Below are positions 37,812 through 47,486 of a DNA stretch of 64,000 nucleotides, piece after piece. The notes below the pieces were generated by a model. It worked only from the letters and a program-made list of their open reading frames with translations. It made no database searches and was not told the DNA's origin. Made by a program: the position numbers and the translations under genes. Origin of the DNA: Acinetobacter pseudolwoffii (lineage in GTDB: Bacteria > Pseudomonadota > Gammaproteobacteria > Pseudomonadales > Moraxellaceae); NCBI RefSeq assembly GCF_002803605.1, contig NZ_PHRG01000001.1, forward strand, positions 248,001 through 312,000, in the 5' to 3' direction. The first letter of the stretch is position 1. Each line of letters starts with the position of its first letter.

Positions 37812-38277
37812 CAATCGGTTTTATGCTGGTGTACAAGCGTTTGCCTAAAACAGGAAATACATGTTTTTCCAATGCACTTTTATTTCTGGTCATCGTGTCC
37901 TGCACCCAAGTATTCGCTTTGGTGTCTAACCATTCACGGGCCAGAACTTCAAAGGTGGCATTGTGCTGTTCTAGTTCTTGCCGTTTACGTTCTTGCTTGG
38001 TGATGATTGGATTATCGCCGTGTGAAATATCCTTAATGATTTCTCTGGCCTTTTTACGTGAACCAGCTCCCGACAATTCAGGATAAGTACCGATACCCAA
38101 CCACGACCATTTACCATCCGCTTTCTTATATCTGAATAACCATGCTTTTTTACCATCGGGCTTCACACGAAAATATAAGCCTTCGCCGTCCAGCTCCCGA
38201 TACTCTTTTGATTCAGGTTCCAGATTAGCTAATACGGTATCTGATAGCGGCCACTTTTTAATATCGGATCTTTTCAT
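37812..38277 (-). pseudogene. P4-type integrase, N-terminal fragment
   Basis: This holds the DUF4102 arm-binding domain (GEGLYFRVKPDGKKAWLFRY, GIGTYPELSGAGSRKKA) and the start of the core-binding domain (REWLDTKANTWVQDTM). The frame runs into the IS, where a TAG follows KPIE. With the C-terminal part it would make a typical integrase of about 350 or more residues, also lacking its end. The element it served can no longer excise with it. Confidence 0.85.
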
Positions 38278-38379
38278 TTTTGTATCACTGCGGTTTCAAT
38301 AATTATTGAATGACACAAGGTGTGATACATGATAAGCAATGCTGTAGATATTTATAATTCGTTATAAGTACACGTAAAA

Positions 38380-38409
38380 AAGCCCTGAATCCTTTATAGA
38401 TCAGGGCTT
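38380..38409 (-). terminator. Terminator-like hairpin
   Basis: AAGCCCTGA / TCAGGGCTT with a 12-base loop; on the minus strand six T's follow. It lies just past the tRNA/tmRNA-3'-end-like sequence and could be the terminator of the former RNA gene. Confidence 0.65.
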
Positions 38410-38452
38410 TCCAATTCATAAGTCATTATATAACGTCATGTGAATTTATAAA

Positions 38453-38481
38453 TTTGGTGGAGGTGGCGTCAATTGAACTCA
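38453..38481 (-). other. tRNA/tmRNA 3'-end-like sequence, possible attachment site
   Basis: On the minus strand it reads GTTCAATTGACGCCACCTCCACCA-like (split here as GTTCAATTGACG and CCACCTCCACCA). This is similar to the T-arm and CCA end of a tmRNA (GTTCAACTCCCG...CTCCACCA). It lies directly upstream of the integrase fragment, as attachment sites of P4-type elements do. It is degenerate and no full RNA gene is attached. Confidence 0.45.
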
Positions 38482-38528
38482 AAACCCAACCCATTCATTT
38501 TAAACATAATTTTACAAATATAAATATT

Positions 38529-38551
38529 CATTGACCCAATTTTGACCCAAA
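38529..38551. repeat. Tandem GACCCAA repeats, possible integrase arm sites
   Basis: TGACCCAA occurs twice, 11 bases apart, with a related ACCCAACCC at 38487. The spacing of one helical turn is typical of integrase arm-binding sites. A similar pair (ACCCAA twice, 10 apart) occurs at about 52911-52927. Confidence 0.4.
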
Positions 38552-38648
38552 TTAGATTTAGTGTATTGAATCACTTTAAAATCTTGTTCAAATCCAAATT
38601 CAGGATTAGAACTGGTGTACACATTTTAACACGTAAAGACTGAAGATC

Positions 38649-38674
38649 AAAAGCAATGTTATAACATTGCTTTT
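38649..38674. terminator. Perfect palindrome, bidirectional terminator-like
   Basis: Arms AAAAGCAATGTT and complementary AACATTGCTTTT around AT. The A and T flanks suit termination in both directions. Confidence 0.6.
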
Positions 38675-38679
38675 ATTTA

Positions 38680-38970
38680 CTACTCAGTATTTTCTATAGG
38701 CCATCTTTTTTTCAATTTGTATTTCTGCTTAGAGCTCTTGGTTTATCAGGAATTATTCGTTCAATTAATCTAGCCTCTAATGCAGGACTTAAATATTTTT
38801 TTTGAACGTTGCAAGATGCGATAAAGCTAATAATGACATAAGTTCGCTAAGGCTCTATTCCTTGTGTTCCATCGTTTCAATTAGGCGCTTAACTTGATCG
38901 CTGACTTGAGCGGTAGCTTGATCACTAGCAAAATTTTTTCCACTAAATGGTTCAAAAAATCCTTCAACTT
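38680..38970 (-). pseudogene. Fic-type protein, C-terminal remnant
   Basis: Three frames together give a C-terminal winged-helix end of the kind seen in Fic and RecG/AlbA-like proteins. The parts are FASDQATAQVSDQVKRLIET, then LSELMSLLALSHLATFKKN, then YLSPALEARLIERIIPDK and KQKYKLKKRW. Stops and frame changes between them show decay. No Fic core motif remains. It lies between the integrase/att region and the metal efflux genes. Confidence 0.7.
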
Positions 38971-39054
38971 AGCTATACAAAAAATCATCGCTACATTGTT
39001 TTACAAAATTGACCTATATTATCAATTACCTTTGTAATTACGACTACGTTTTTG

Positions 39055-39957
39055 TTACTTAGCATGCTGGTGCTTATGCCAATTATCATCTTCAATTTGT
39101 AGTGTCATATCACTGATATGATGCCGTTCATGAAGTATATGAAAAGCCTGATCGTATAATTTTTTTTGATCCACATCAGGTGCAACCAAATGCACGGTCA
39201 AAACCACCTTTCTTGACGTAATCGCCCAAACTTTTAACTCATGAATACTTTGAACCCCTTCTAACATTAATAAATCTGATCTTAACTTCTCAATATCAAT
39301 TTCTTCAGGAACACCTTCTAACAATATATGGATACTTTGTTTCAATAATATCCAAGTTCTTGGAAGTACCCAAAACCCAATCAATACTGCAATCAGCGTA
39401 TCAATCCACATCCATCCCGTGAAATAGATGATTAGTGCACCAATGATGACCCCGACTGAACCTAAAGCATCACTAAGCACCTCTAAATAAGCACCTTTAA
39501 TATTGAGACTCTCTTTGCTACTCGAGAGCAAGATTTTCATTGAGATGAGATTGATGATCAGTCCGAGTATTGCCACAACCAACATCCCGATACTTTGAAT
39601 TTCAGGTGGATTCTCAAAGCGCTGATAGGCTTCAAATAAAATATAGAGAGCAACAACAAATAACATCAGTGCATTAAATAATGCAGCCAGAATTTCAAAG
39701 CGTTGATAACCAAATGTACGCTTATCATCTGCAGGTTTTTGTCCGATTTTAATTGCCACTAATGCAATCGCAAGTGCAGCAGCATCTGTCAGCATGTGCG
39801 CAGCATCGGATAACAGCGCCAAACTTTGCGTCATAAACGCAGCGATGACTTCAATAATCAAAAATGTGGTGGTTAATGCTAAAGCGAAATAGAGTTTTTT
39901 GGCATTTTTTTCCGATGCTTCAAAATGACTGTGGTCATGTTGATTTGAGCTACTCAT
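39055..39957 (-). CDS. czcD: Cation diffusion facilitator, CzcD-like
   Basis: A 300-residue CDF exporter of Zn2+/Co2+/Cd2+ in the inner membrane. Six helices are present. The metal site is in LALLSDAAHMLTDAAAL (helix 2, HxxxD) and a matching pair is in helix 5 (SDALGSVGVIIG). N- and C-termini are His-rich (HDHSHF, HKHQHAK). It follows czcA by 63 bases and belongs to the czc operon, where it empties the cytoplasm while CzcCBA clears the periplasm. Confidence 0.93.
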   Translation of the reverse strand: MSSSNQHDHSHFEASEKNAKKLYFALALTTTFLIIEVIAAFMTQSLALLSDAAHMLTDAAALAIALVAIKIGQKPADDKRTFGYQRFEILAALFNALMLFVVALYILFEAYQRFENPPEIQSIGMLVVAILGLIINLISMKILLSSSKESLNIKGAYLEVLSDALGSVGVIIGALIIYFTGWMWIDTLIAVLIGFWVLPRTWILLKQSIHILLEGVPEEIDIEKLRSDLLMLEGVQSIHELKVWAITSRKVVLTVHLVAPDVDQKKLYDQAFHILHERHHISDMTLQIEDDNWHKHQHAK

Positions 39958-40020
39958 AGTGCTCTCCTTATTATTGATTATTCAAGGTAAGCCGAAGCAT
40001 TACCTTGAATATATTTATAC

Positions 40021-43000
40021 TTAATAGGTTTCCGTTTGTAGTAGCTTATTGTCCTGATCAGTATTGATCCAGCGATATAAAATAGGAAGCAATACAAGGG
40101 TGAGCATGGTGGATGAAATAATGCCTCCAATCACTACCGTCGCCAAAGGTCGTTGTACTTCTGCACCTGTTCCAGTGGCAAGTGCCATGGGCACAAAACC
40201 AAGTGAAGCGACACAAGCCGTCATCAGCACAGGACGTAGACGCAAAATTGCCCCTTTCCAGACGGCTTCATCTAAACTGTATTCATCTCTCAGCTCTTTG
40301 ATAAAAGTCAGCATCACAAGACCATTCAGTACAGCAACACCTGACAGTGCAATAAAGCCAATACCCGCTGACATCGATAATGGAATATCACGTAACCAAA
40401 GGAATAAAACACCACCCGTTAAAGCGAATGGTACGCCTGTGAAAACAAGTAGACTTTCCTTCATGTTATGGAAAACCGCCATGAGCAAAATAAAAATAGT
40501 CAGCAAAGCGAGTGGAATCACAATTTGCATACGTGATTGAGCTGAAGCTAAATTTTCAAATTGCCCCCCATATTCAATCCAATACCCACTTGGCAGATCA
40601 TAGTCTTTTAACTGTTTTTGGAGCTCAGTAACAAAAGAACCCAGATCACGTCCTTCAACATTCGTTGTCACAATAATACGACGTTTACCATTTTCACGGC
40701 TAACTTGGTTCACACCTTCGATTAGACTGACTGTCGCAACATCGGCTAAGACAATTTGCCCTCCACTAGGAAGCTGAATCGGCAACTGAGCAACTGTTGA
40801 TGTATTTCGATCTTGATCAGTTAATCTAATTTCAAAATCAAAACGTCGATCACCTTCTAAGATTTCACCCACATTTTGACCACCAATACTGGTTGCCACA
40901 AGGTCTTGAATTGAACGCACACTCAAACCATATTGTGCAGCCAAAGTTTTATTTACCTCGACATTTAGTAATGGCAAACCTGAGGTCTGCTCAACTTTCA
41001 CGGCACTGCTACCCGATATTTGCTGAATGATTTTGGAGATTTTAGTCGCCTCAGTATTGAGGACATCCATATCATCACCGAAGATTTTCACACCAACATC
41101 ACTACGCACACCTGAGATCAATTCATTAAATCGGAGTTCAATCGGTTGTGAAAATTCACTATTATTGCCTGGAATCGTGGCTAAATACGTCACCATACGG
41201 CCACGTAATTCATCTAAACTTTCTTTAGGATTTGGCCATTCTGAACGAGGCTTTAACATGATATAGCCATCTGAAATATTGGGTGGCATGACATCTGTTG
41301 CAACCTCGGCTGTACCCGTTCTGGCAAATACTGCCTTAATTTCAGGGAAACTCTTTAAAAGAAGTTTTTCAGTATTCTCCTGAATACGTAAAGACTCTTC
41401 TAAGCCTGTACTTGGTGAACGCAACTGTTGTACCGCAAAGTCTCCTTCACTGAGCTGTGGTGCAAATTCACTGCCGAGTTTGGTACTGATAAATCCCGTA
41501 ATCACTAATAAACACAGTGCAAAAGTCAGCACAACTGCTTTGTATTGATACGAAATATCAAGAGTTTGCTGATATTTAGCTTTTAGCCATAACATCCAAC
41601 GACTTTCTTTTTCTTGAATATCGCCTTTGACCCACAATGCCACCGCAGCAGGCACAAATGTGATCGATAAAATAATAGCTGCAACAAGGGCGAGTACCAC
41701 TGTCAATGCCATCGGATGGAACATTTTTGCTTCCACACCACTTAAAGCAAAAATCGGAAAATACACCACTAAAATGATCAATTGCCCAAAAATCAAGGGA
41801 CGTCGAGCTTGGCGTGCGGCTAAAAAAACCTCTTTAAAACGCTCTTGTTGAGTTAATTGTCGCTTTAACTGTTGCTGAGTATGCGCCAAACGACGAATAC
41901 AGTTTTCAACAATCACCACCGCCCCATCGACAATAATCCCAAAATCTAAAGCACCTAAACTCATGAGATTGGCACTGATATTTTTTTGCGCCATGCCTGT
42001 GAGTGTGAATAGCATCGACAATGGGATCACACAGGCTGTAATTAAGGCTGCACGAATATTCCCGAGAAATAAAAACAGAATGACGATGACCAAAATGGCG
42101 CCTTCAATCAGGTTTTTTTGTACCGTTTTAATCGCCTTTTCGACCAAACTGGTGCGGTCATAAACAGTTTCAATTTTAACCCCTTTGGGTAAGCTTTTCT
42201 GAACCTCTTGGATCTTAGCATCTACCGATTTTGATACCGTACGGCTATTTTCGCCCATCGCCATCATGGCAATCCCAAGTACCGTTTCCACACCGTTATA
42301 GGTTGCACCACCTGTTCTTAATTCATGACCAATGGAGACTTGAGCAATATCACCCACACGGATTGGACTACCGTTCGGACTTGCAATCATGGTGTTTTCA
42401 ATATCACTGATATTATTCAAGGTACCCGGCACACGAACCGTGAGTTGCTGACCATTTTCCTCAATGAACCCTGCACCACGATTTTCATTATTCAGTGTCA
42501 ATGCTTGCTGTAATTGATCTAAACCAATATTCAACTGCTGCATGCGACTAAGATCGGGCGAAACGAGATAGGTTTTATTATAGCCACCAATACTATTAAC
42601 CTCAGCAACACCTTTAACTCGTTGCAGTTGCGGTCGAACAATCCAATCCTGAATTTCTCTTAAATCCATCGCTGTATAAGTAGAACCATCTACTTTTTTC
42701 GCATTCGGTTCGGCTGTAAGCACCCACTGATAAATTTCACCTAAGCCAGTAGATACAGGTGACATTGTGGGTGAAACTTGTGCAGGTAAATCAGCTTGCG
42801 CTTCTTGTACACGCTGGTTAATTTGTTGACGTGCCCAATAGATATCAGTTCCATCTTTAAATACAACAGTGACTTGGGATAATCCATAGCGGGAGATTGA
42901 ACGTGTTAGCTCCAAATCTGGAATACCCGCCATGGCATTTTCAATCGGATAGGTAATCCGTTGTTCTACTTCAAGTGCTGTAAAACCATTGGCTTGGGTA

Positions 43001-43185
43001 TTGATCTGTACTTGGGTATTGGTAATGTCAGGAACAGCATCAATCGGCAACTTCTGATAACTATAAATACCCACTGCAATCCATGTGCAGACAAACAGCA
43101 TCACCCAAATAGCATTTTGAATTGCAAACTGAATAATACGCTCAAATAATCCTTCAGGACGAGGTAAATCTTGATTAATGCTCAT
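40021..43185 (-). CDS. czcA: CzcA-type heavy-metal RND pump
   Basis: A roughly 1054-residue HME-RND proton antiporter. Twelve helices and two large periplasmic loops are evident. Helix 4 has the family signature LDFGIIVDGAVVIVEN with the proton-relay acidic residues. The sequence after helix 1 (YQKLPIDAVPDITNTQVQIN) is typical of CzcA/CusA. The ATG at 43185 is chosen (GAGG upstream). It overlaps czcB slightly. It expels zinc, cobalt or cadmium through CzcB and CzcC; which of them is not clear from sequence. Confidence 0.94.
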   Translation of the reverse strand: MSINQDLPRPEGLFERIIQFAIQNAIWVMLFVCTWIAVGIYSYQKLPIDAVPDITNTQVQINTQANGFTALEVEQRITYPIENAMAGIPDLELTRSISRYGLSQVTVVFKDGTDIYWARQQINQRVQEAQADLPAQVSPTMSPVSTGLGEIYQWVLTAEPNAKKVDGSTYTAMDLREIQDWIVRPQLQRVKGVAEVNSIGGYNKTYLVSPDLSRMQQLNIGLDQLQQALTLNNENRGAGFIEENGQQLTVRVPGTLNNISDIENTMIASPNGSPIRVGDIAQVSIGHELRTGGATYNGVETVLGIAMMAMGENSRTVSKSVDAKIQEVQKSLPKGVKIETVYDRTSLVEKAIKTVQKNLIEGAILVIVILFLFLGNIRAALITACVIPLSMLFTLTGMAQKNISANLMSLGALDFGIIVDGAVVIVENCIRRLAHTQQQLKRQLTQQERFKEVFLAARQARRPLIFGQLIILVVYFPIFALSGVEAKMFHPMALTVVLALVAAIILSITFVPAAVALWVKGDIQEKESRWMLWLKAKYQQTLDISYQYKAVVLTFALCLLVITGFISTKLGSEFAPQLSEGDFAVQQLRSPSTGLEESLRIQENTEKLLLKSFPEIKAVFARTGTAEVATDVMPPNISDGYIMLKPRSEWPNPKESLDELRGRMVTYLATIPGNNSEFSQPIELRFNELISGVRSDVGVKIFGDDMDVLNTEATKISKIIQQISGSSAVKVEQTSGLPLLNVEVNKTLAAQYGLSVRSIQDLVATSIGGQNVGEILEGDRRFDFEIRLTDQDRNTSTVAQLPIQLPSGGQIVLADVATVSLIEGVNQVSRENGKRRIIVTTNVEGRDLGSFVTELQKQLKDYDLPSGYWIEYGGQFENLASAQSRMQIVIPLALLTIFILLMAVFHNMKESLLVFTGVPFALTGGVLFLWLRDIPLSMSAGIGFIALSGVAVLNGLVMLTFIKELRDEYSLDEAVWKGAILRLRPVLMTACVASLGFVPMALATGTGAEVQRPLATVVIGGIISSTMLTLVLLPILYRWINTDQDNKLLQTETY

Positions 43186-44401
43186 GACCGGCCTCATCTT
43201 TTTCTAATTCAGACTTTAATAGAAAACTGCCATCCGCAATGTATTTCTGCCCTTCAGTTAATCCAGAAATGACTTCTAGCCATTGCCCATCCTGACTGCT
43301 CACGCCCACTTCTATTAGCTGTGCTTTAAGATGAACCAGTCCCTTTTCTTCAGACTCAATCACAAATACCACAGGTTTTCCTTCAACCTGCTGTAAGGCT
43401 TTTTTCTGGACTCTTAACGCTGTTTTTGCTTGTGCATCAGTCACAAAAACATTTACCAAAACATTTGGACGCAGTACATCCGCTTGTGTGGTGACTTTGG
43501 CACGCACTTGTAAACGTCCAGTTTGTAAATCTGCCTGTGAATTCAGCGTTTGTACTTTTGCTTGGTAATTTTGATCAGAACCATTGGTTTTAAAGTTTAA
43601 AATTTGCCCTGCTTGAAGATGAATATTTGAGGTATTTGGTAGATTAAATTCCAACCAAAGGTCTTTTAGATTTTCAATCACAAAAAGCTGATCCGCCAGT
43701 TGGACATTTTCACCTACCACAATGTCTTTTTGACTGATCATGCCTGGAATGGGTGCGCGAATAACAAAACGTCCATTTTGCCCAGTTGAACCTAGAGCGT
43801 GTAGACGGGCTTGCTGAGATTGCACTGTAATTTGGGCTTGGCGATAGGTATTTTCAGCACGCTGCAAATCTTGTTTTGCCGAAATACCTTGTGACCAAAG
43901 CTGTTGTTCTCGTTGGTATTCTTGCTGTGCCAAACGCAAACTTGACTGCGCAATGCTCAAATTCGCTTGTTGATCAATTAATTCAGGGATGGAAAGTACT
44001 GCAAGCGTTTGACCACGTTCCACATACTGACCAAGAGCAACATTAACTTGCTCAACATGACCACTAAAATTAGGCGATATATGCGCTTGTTGATCGGTAT
44101 TCACCACCAATTTACCTGGCAGGGTTGTCAGCTTTTCAACCAATCCTGTGGATGCAACAGCAACTTTTAAACCTTGTTCAACCATTTGTTGGCTGGTCAG
44201 TTGTATTTCGCCTTCTTCAGCATGTCCTTCTTCAGAACTATCTTCATCAGAATGTTCGGCATTTCCCTCATCATGACCATGCCCCTCAGATTCAGTTTTT
44301 TTTGAACTTAACCAAATAGCCAGACTGACCAAGACCGTAATCAGAATCAAAACTACAATCATGAGAGACTGGGATATTTTTCCGTTTTGCTTGGCGTTCA
44401 T
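43175..44401 (-). CDS. czcB: CzcB periplasmic adaptor
   Basis: A 408-residue membrane fusion protein. After an anchor helix (SLMIVVLILITVLVSLAIWL) comes a His/Glu/Asp-rich stretch (GHGHDEGNAEHSDED) that probably binds metal. Then follow the lipoyl part (PNFSGHVEQVNVALGQYVER), a helical hairpin and beta-barrel domains. The start overlaps the czcC stop region with a good GGGGAG site. It joins CzcA to CzcC. Confidence 0.93.
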   Translation of the reverse strand: MNAKQNGKISQSLMIVVLILITVLVSLAIWLSSKKTESEGHGHDEGNAEHSDEDSSEEGHAEEGEIQLTSQQMVEQGLKVAVASTGLVEKLTTLPGKLVVNTDQQAHISPNFSGHVEQVNVALGQYVERGQTLAVLSIPELIDQQANLSIAQSSLRLAQQEYQREQQLWSQGISAKQDLQRAENTYRQAQITVQSQQARLHALGSTGQNGRFVIRAPIPGMISQKDIVVGENVQLADQLFVIENLKDLWLEFNLPNTSNIHLQAGQILNFKTNGSDQNYQAKVQTLNSQADLQTGRLQVRAKVTTQADVLRPNVLVNVFVTDAQAKTALRVQKKALQQVEGKPVVFVIESEEKGLVHLKAQLIEVGVSSQDGQWLEVISGLTEGQKYIADGSFLLKSELEKDEAGHEH

Positions 44402-44402
44402 T

Positions 44403-45728
44403 TTATCGTGCTCCCCCATTGATTAAATTTTGCGATGCTTCGACTGCCTTTTTATTCAGTTGTGTATAGGCATCCGAACGGCTAATTTCTTCATAACTTG
44501 TGCCAATACTGAGTGCCTCAGCTGCTAGGGCAGTTTGCCAAGCTTGACGTAGAATTTGTAATTGACCCAATCGAAGATTCTGCAGTTGGGTGGTTGCTTG
44601 CTGAACGTCGGTAATGGACAGTTTCCCTGCCTGAAACCCTTGTAAAGTACGGCTCTGAACTTTGGTCGCCAAAGTAACTTGTGCTGTTGTGGCATCGAAC
44701 TGGCTACGTAAACCTTTGAGCTGTTGCATGCTGTTGGCAATATCGAGTATTTGTTGCTTCAGCTCACGCTGCTGCTGTTGGTTCAGCAATATTTGCTGTT
44801 GCTGGACCATCGGGATCGCATATTGCTGGCGATTGAAAATATTCAGTGGAATAGCCACGCCGATTGCTAAAGTCGTATCGTTGCTTTCATTAGGGGTTTT
44901 GCTACGTTTCATGCCTACATTTAAAGTCGGATTGGGACGTGCCTGAATTCTTAAATTTTCAATTTGATGATCCGATTGCTGAATGTTCAAGGCATAGAAT
45001 TTTTCTAGCCACCCTTCAGCAATATACCGTTGCACAGTTTGGAGACTTTGCTCTGGCCAAGGGATAGCGGTTTTATTCAATTGAAGATGTGAAGATGTTT
45101 CTCCCCCCCACAAATTAGACAGCTGACGACCGGCAGCTTGTTTATTCAGCATCGCTTGCTGATAAAGTCGTTGGATTTCTAGCGCTTCAATTTGGGTACG
45201 CTCAAAATCAACCAGGGCAATACTGCCTGCCTGATAGCGTTTCTGGGCACTGTCCAGATTGGCTTTACTTGTTTTTAACTGTACTGAATAAGCAGACTGC
45301 TCAACCTCAGCAAGTGCAAATTGCGACCATGCAAATTTAACAATCAGTTGGCTTTGTGCCTTCCATAATTGCTGTTGCAATTGGATTTGTTGATTCGAGG
45401 TATTGGCAATCACCCGGTTCAGCTTACGCTGACCAAATAGATCTAGAGGTTGACTAACGCCAACATTGAATTCCTGTTCTTGACCTGAGCCAAAGCCAGA
45501 CTGTTCTAAACTTATACTTGGATTCTGCCATAACCGACTTTGCTGAATATTCAATTCAGATATTTGCTGAACTTGTTGCCACAGCTTGTCTTGAGTCTGG
45601 TAACTTTGTACTTTTGCTAAAGCGGATTCAAAGCTGGTAACGTTTTCAGCATAGCTATATTGCATAGCCGCTGCACATATACAAGCAACCAAGCTATGAC
45701 GCAAGAGTATAATTGATTGTGAAGACAT
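44403..45728 (-). CDS. czcC: CzcC outer-membrane channel
   Basis: A roughly 441-residue TolC-type outer-membrane factor with a signal peptide (LVACICAAAMQYSYA). It has two repeated OEP halves rich in long helices (QISELNIQQSRLWQNPSISL, IENLRIQARPNPTLNVGMK). The ATG at 45728 is more likely than an upstream GTG. It forms the exit channel of the efflux complex and is the second gene of the operon. Confidence 0.92.
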   Translation of the reverse strand: MSSQSIILLRHSLVACICAAAMQYSYAENVTSFESALAKVQSYQTQDKLWQQVQQISELNIQQSRLWQNPSISLEQSGFGSGQEQEFNVGVSQPLDLFGQRKLNRVIANTSNQQIQLQQQLWKAQSQLIVKFAWSQFALAEVEQSAYSVQLKTSKANLDSAQKRYQAGSIALVDFERTQIEALEIQRLYQQAMLNKQAAGRQLSNLWGGETSSHLQLNKTAIPWPEQSLQTVQRYIAEGWLEKFYALNIQQSDHQIENLRIQARPNPTLNVGMKRSKTPNESNDTTLAIGVAIPLNIFNRQQYAIPMVQQQQILLNQQQQRELKQQILDIANSMQQLKGLRSQFDATTAQVTLATKVQSRTLQGFQAGKLSITDVQQATTQLQNLRLGQLQILRQAWQTALAAEALSIGTSYEEISRSDAYTQLNKKAVEASQNLINGGAR

Positions 45729-45776
45729 GATTTTTCCCACTTATTTAAATAATAAAAGTGGTGGGAATGTTTTAGG

Positions 45777-46193
45777 CTACCCCACCATGAGCGGGGAAAA
45801 TTCGGGAGGTGGGCTTTGTTGAAACAGGTCAGGAGCCTGATAGCTGTTTTTCCAATGAAATTGTGGATTCACTTTAACTTCAGAGCTTGGATGAAACACA
45901 TCTACTTTTTCATTTTGTACAATCAAATGCGTCATCGATGGTAGATGATCTTGATGATCTTCACCGATTTCTAAATCGCTACTGAATGTTTTTATGTTTT
46001 CTGACTGTCCATTATGATCGTGTTGACGACTATCGCTGGCACACAAGGTATTTTGGTGATGACCAAAATGATAACTCTGCTGTGATTGAGGCTGTTGTTC
46101 ATGGACACAAAAGGCCGCCGCCACATTCCAAAAGCTTTGGAACATGAACAATCCAACCAAGACTGTAATCCATGTAGTAGAACGCATCATCAT
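45777..46193 (-). CDS. czcI: CzcI-like His-rich exported protein
   Basis: A 138-residue protein with a signal peptide (WITVLVGLFMFQSFWNVAAA) and many His residues (YHFGHHQN, DSRQHDHNG, GEDHQDH) that could bind metal in the periplasm. CzcI proteins sit first in czc operons and are thought to affect regulation. It directly follows the MerR-type promoter. Confidence 0.75.
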   Translation of the reverse strand: MMMRSTTWITVLVGLFMFQSFWNVAAAFCVHEQQPQSQQSYHFGHHQNTLCASDSRQHDHNGQSENIKTFSSDLEIGEDHQDHLPSMTHLIVQNEKVDVFHPSSEVKVNPQFHWKNSYQAPDLFQQSPPPEFSPLMVG

Positions 46194-46215
46194 AACAATC
46201 GAAAAATTTGTACCA

Positions 46216-46246
46216 AGTATAAGGCTTAGAGCTACTCCAAGGTCAA
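46216..46246 (-). promoter_or_regulatory. MerR-type promoter of the czc operon
   Basis: On the minus strand, -35 TTGACC and -10 TATACT are 19 bases apart instead of 17. The spacer TTGGAGTAGCTCTAAGCCT contains a dyad (TTGGAG, TAG, CTCTAA). Such long spacers with a dyad are the hallmark of promoters activated by MerR-family metal sensors (ZntR, CadR, PbrR, CueR). No merR gene lies in this window. Confidence 0.75.
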
Positions 46247-46580
46247 GCTTAATAAATTAAATTAAACATTCAATGAACACTGAATAGCCGGCACTTTTGC
46301 AAATTTACCTTGTCTCTATAAGCTCACATCAATTTCAAGTAAGAATAACAATAGATAGACACAAGAACTTCAAGGTACGACGAAATCATACAAAGTAATC
46401 CCATATGAAAACTTCGGTATGATGGCAGTTTTTTATTAGCTACATATTTTTGAATAGCCACCAAAATTCTAGACACATGTAACCATTTACAATCAATACA
46501 AAATGTAATGATATATCACTACATTTCTGATCTTTCTTTTTTCATGTATGATCGACTAAGACAAATTCAGGGATAAGGTT

Positions 46581-47312
46581 ATGTTTGAAACTATTGATGA
46601 TTTAAAGAAAAAATTAGATCAACATCGCCCTCTCTCTCCGTCAATTGTCAAAAATTTACAAGAAGATCTTATTGTCCGCTGGACCTATCATTCCAATGCA
46701 ATTGAAGGTAATACCCTCACCCTGCTAGAAACAAAAGTAGTACTCGAAGGTATTACTGTTGGTGGAAAGGCATTAAGAGAACACTTCGAAGCGATCAACC
46801 ATAGAAATGCAATTTACTATGTTGAAGATATCATTCGGAAAGAGGAGCCTTTTTCTGAATGGCAAATTCGTAATATCCATCAGCTTATCTTAAAGAATAT
46901 TGATGATGATAATGCTGGACGTTATCGTCAGCAAAATGTCCTGATATCAGGTGCGACGTCTACCCCGCCTGATTACACGTTATTAAATGACAAGATGGCT
47001 CAATTCGTAGACTGGTATAATAGTGAAGCACATAAGCTGCATCCAATTGAACGTGCAGCCAAAGTACATGCTGATTTTGCAGGTATCCATCCATTCATTG
47101 ATGGCAATGGCCGTACATCACGTCTATTGATGAACCTCGAATTGATTAAAGCTGGTTATCCACCTTGTGTCATCACAGTTGAAAATCGTTTGGCTTATTA
47201 TGAAGCTCTTGATCAGTGGATGGCTTACGGAAAAACTGAAGCTTTTATTCAATTGGTTTCGGATGCTGTATTAGAAGGGTTTAAACCTTATCAGGTGGTT
47301 TTAGGAATATAG
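46581..47312 (+). CDS. Fic-domain protein
   Basis: A 243-residue Fic enzyme that would transfer AMP (or another nucleotide part) to target proteins. The catalytic loop HPFIDGNGRTSRLL has His170. An N-terminal inhibitory helix carries SNAIEGN (S38, E42), whose Glu blocks ATP binding, so it is self-inhibited (class II). The start has GGGATAAGG upstream. Target unknown. It lies between czc and the IclR cluster. The 3' end has a diverged copy at 52.7 kb. Confidence 0.92.
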   Translation: MFETIDDLKKKLDQHRPLSPSIVKNLQEDLIVRWTYHSNAIEGNTLTLLETKVVLEGITVGGKALREHFEAINHRNAIYYVEDIIRKEEPFSEWQIRNIHQLILKNIDDDNAGRYRQQNVLISGATSTPPDYTLLNDKMAQFVDWYNSEAHKLHPIERAAKVHADFAGIHPFIDGNGRTSRLLMNLELIKAGYPPCVITVENRLAYYEALDQWMAYGKTEAFIQLVSDAVLEGFKPYQVVLGI

Positions 47313-47486
47313 TTATTCTATAGCTATTTATTTAATGATAATAATATTATAACTCTCATGACTTAATGATGACTATGGACTTAAAATTCTTCTAGTAAAG
47401 AAACTTATACTTTATCTCTAATTTTCGTAGAACTAATTATTTTAGGTTTTTCCTGCATATGCACTTGATTATACTAGGTTTTCGAT

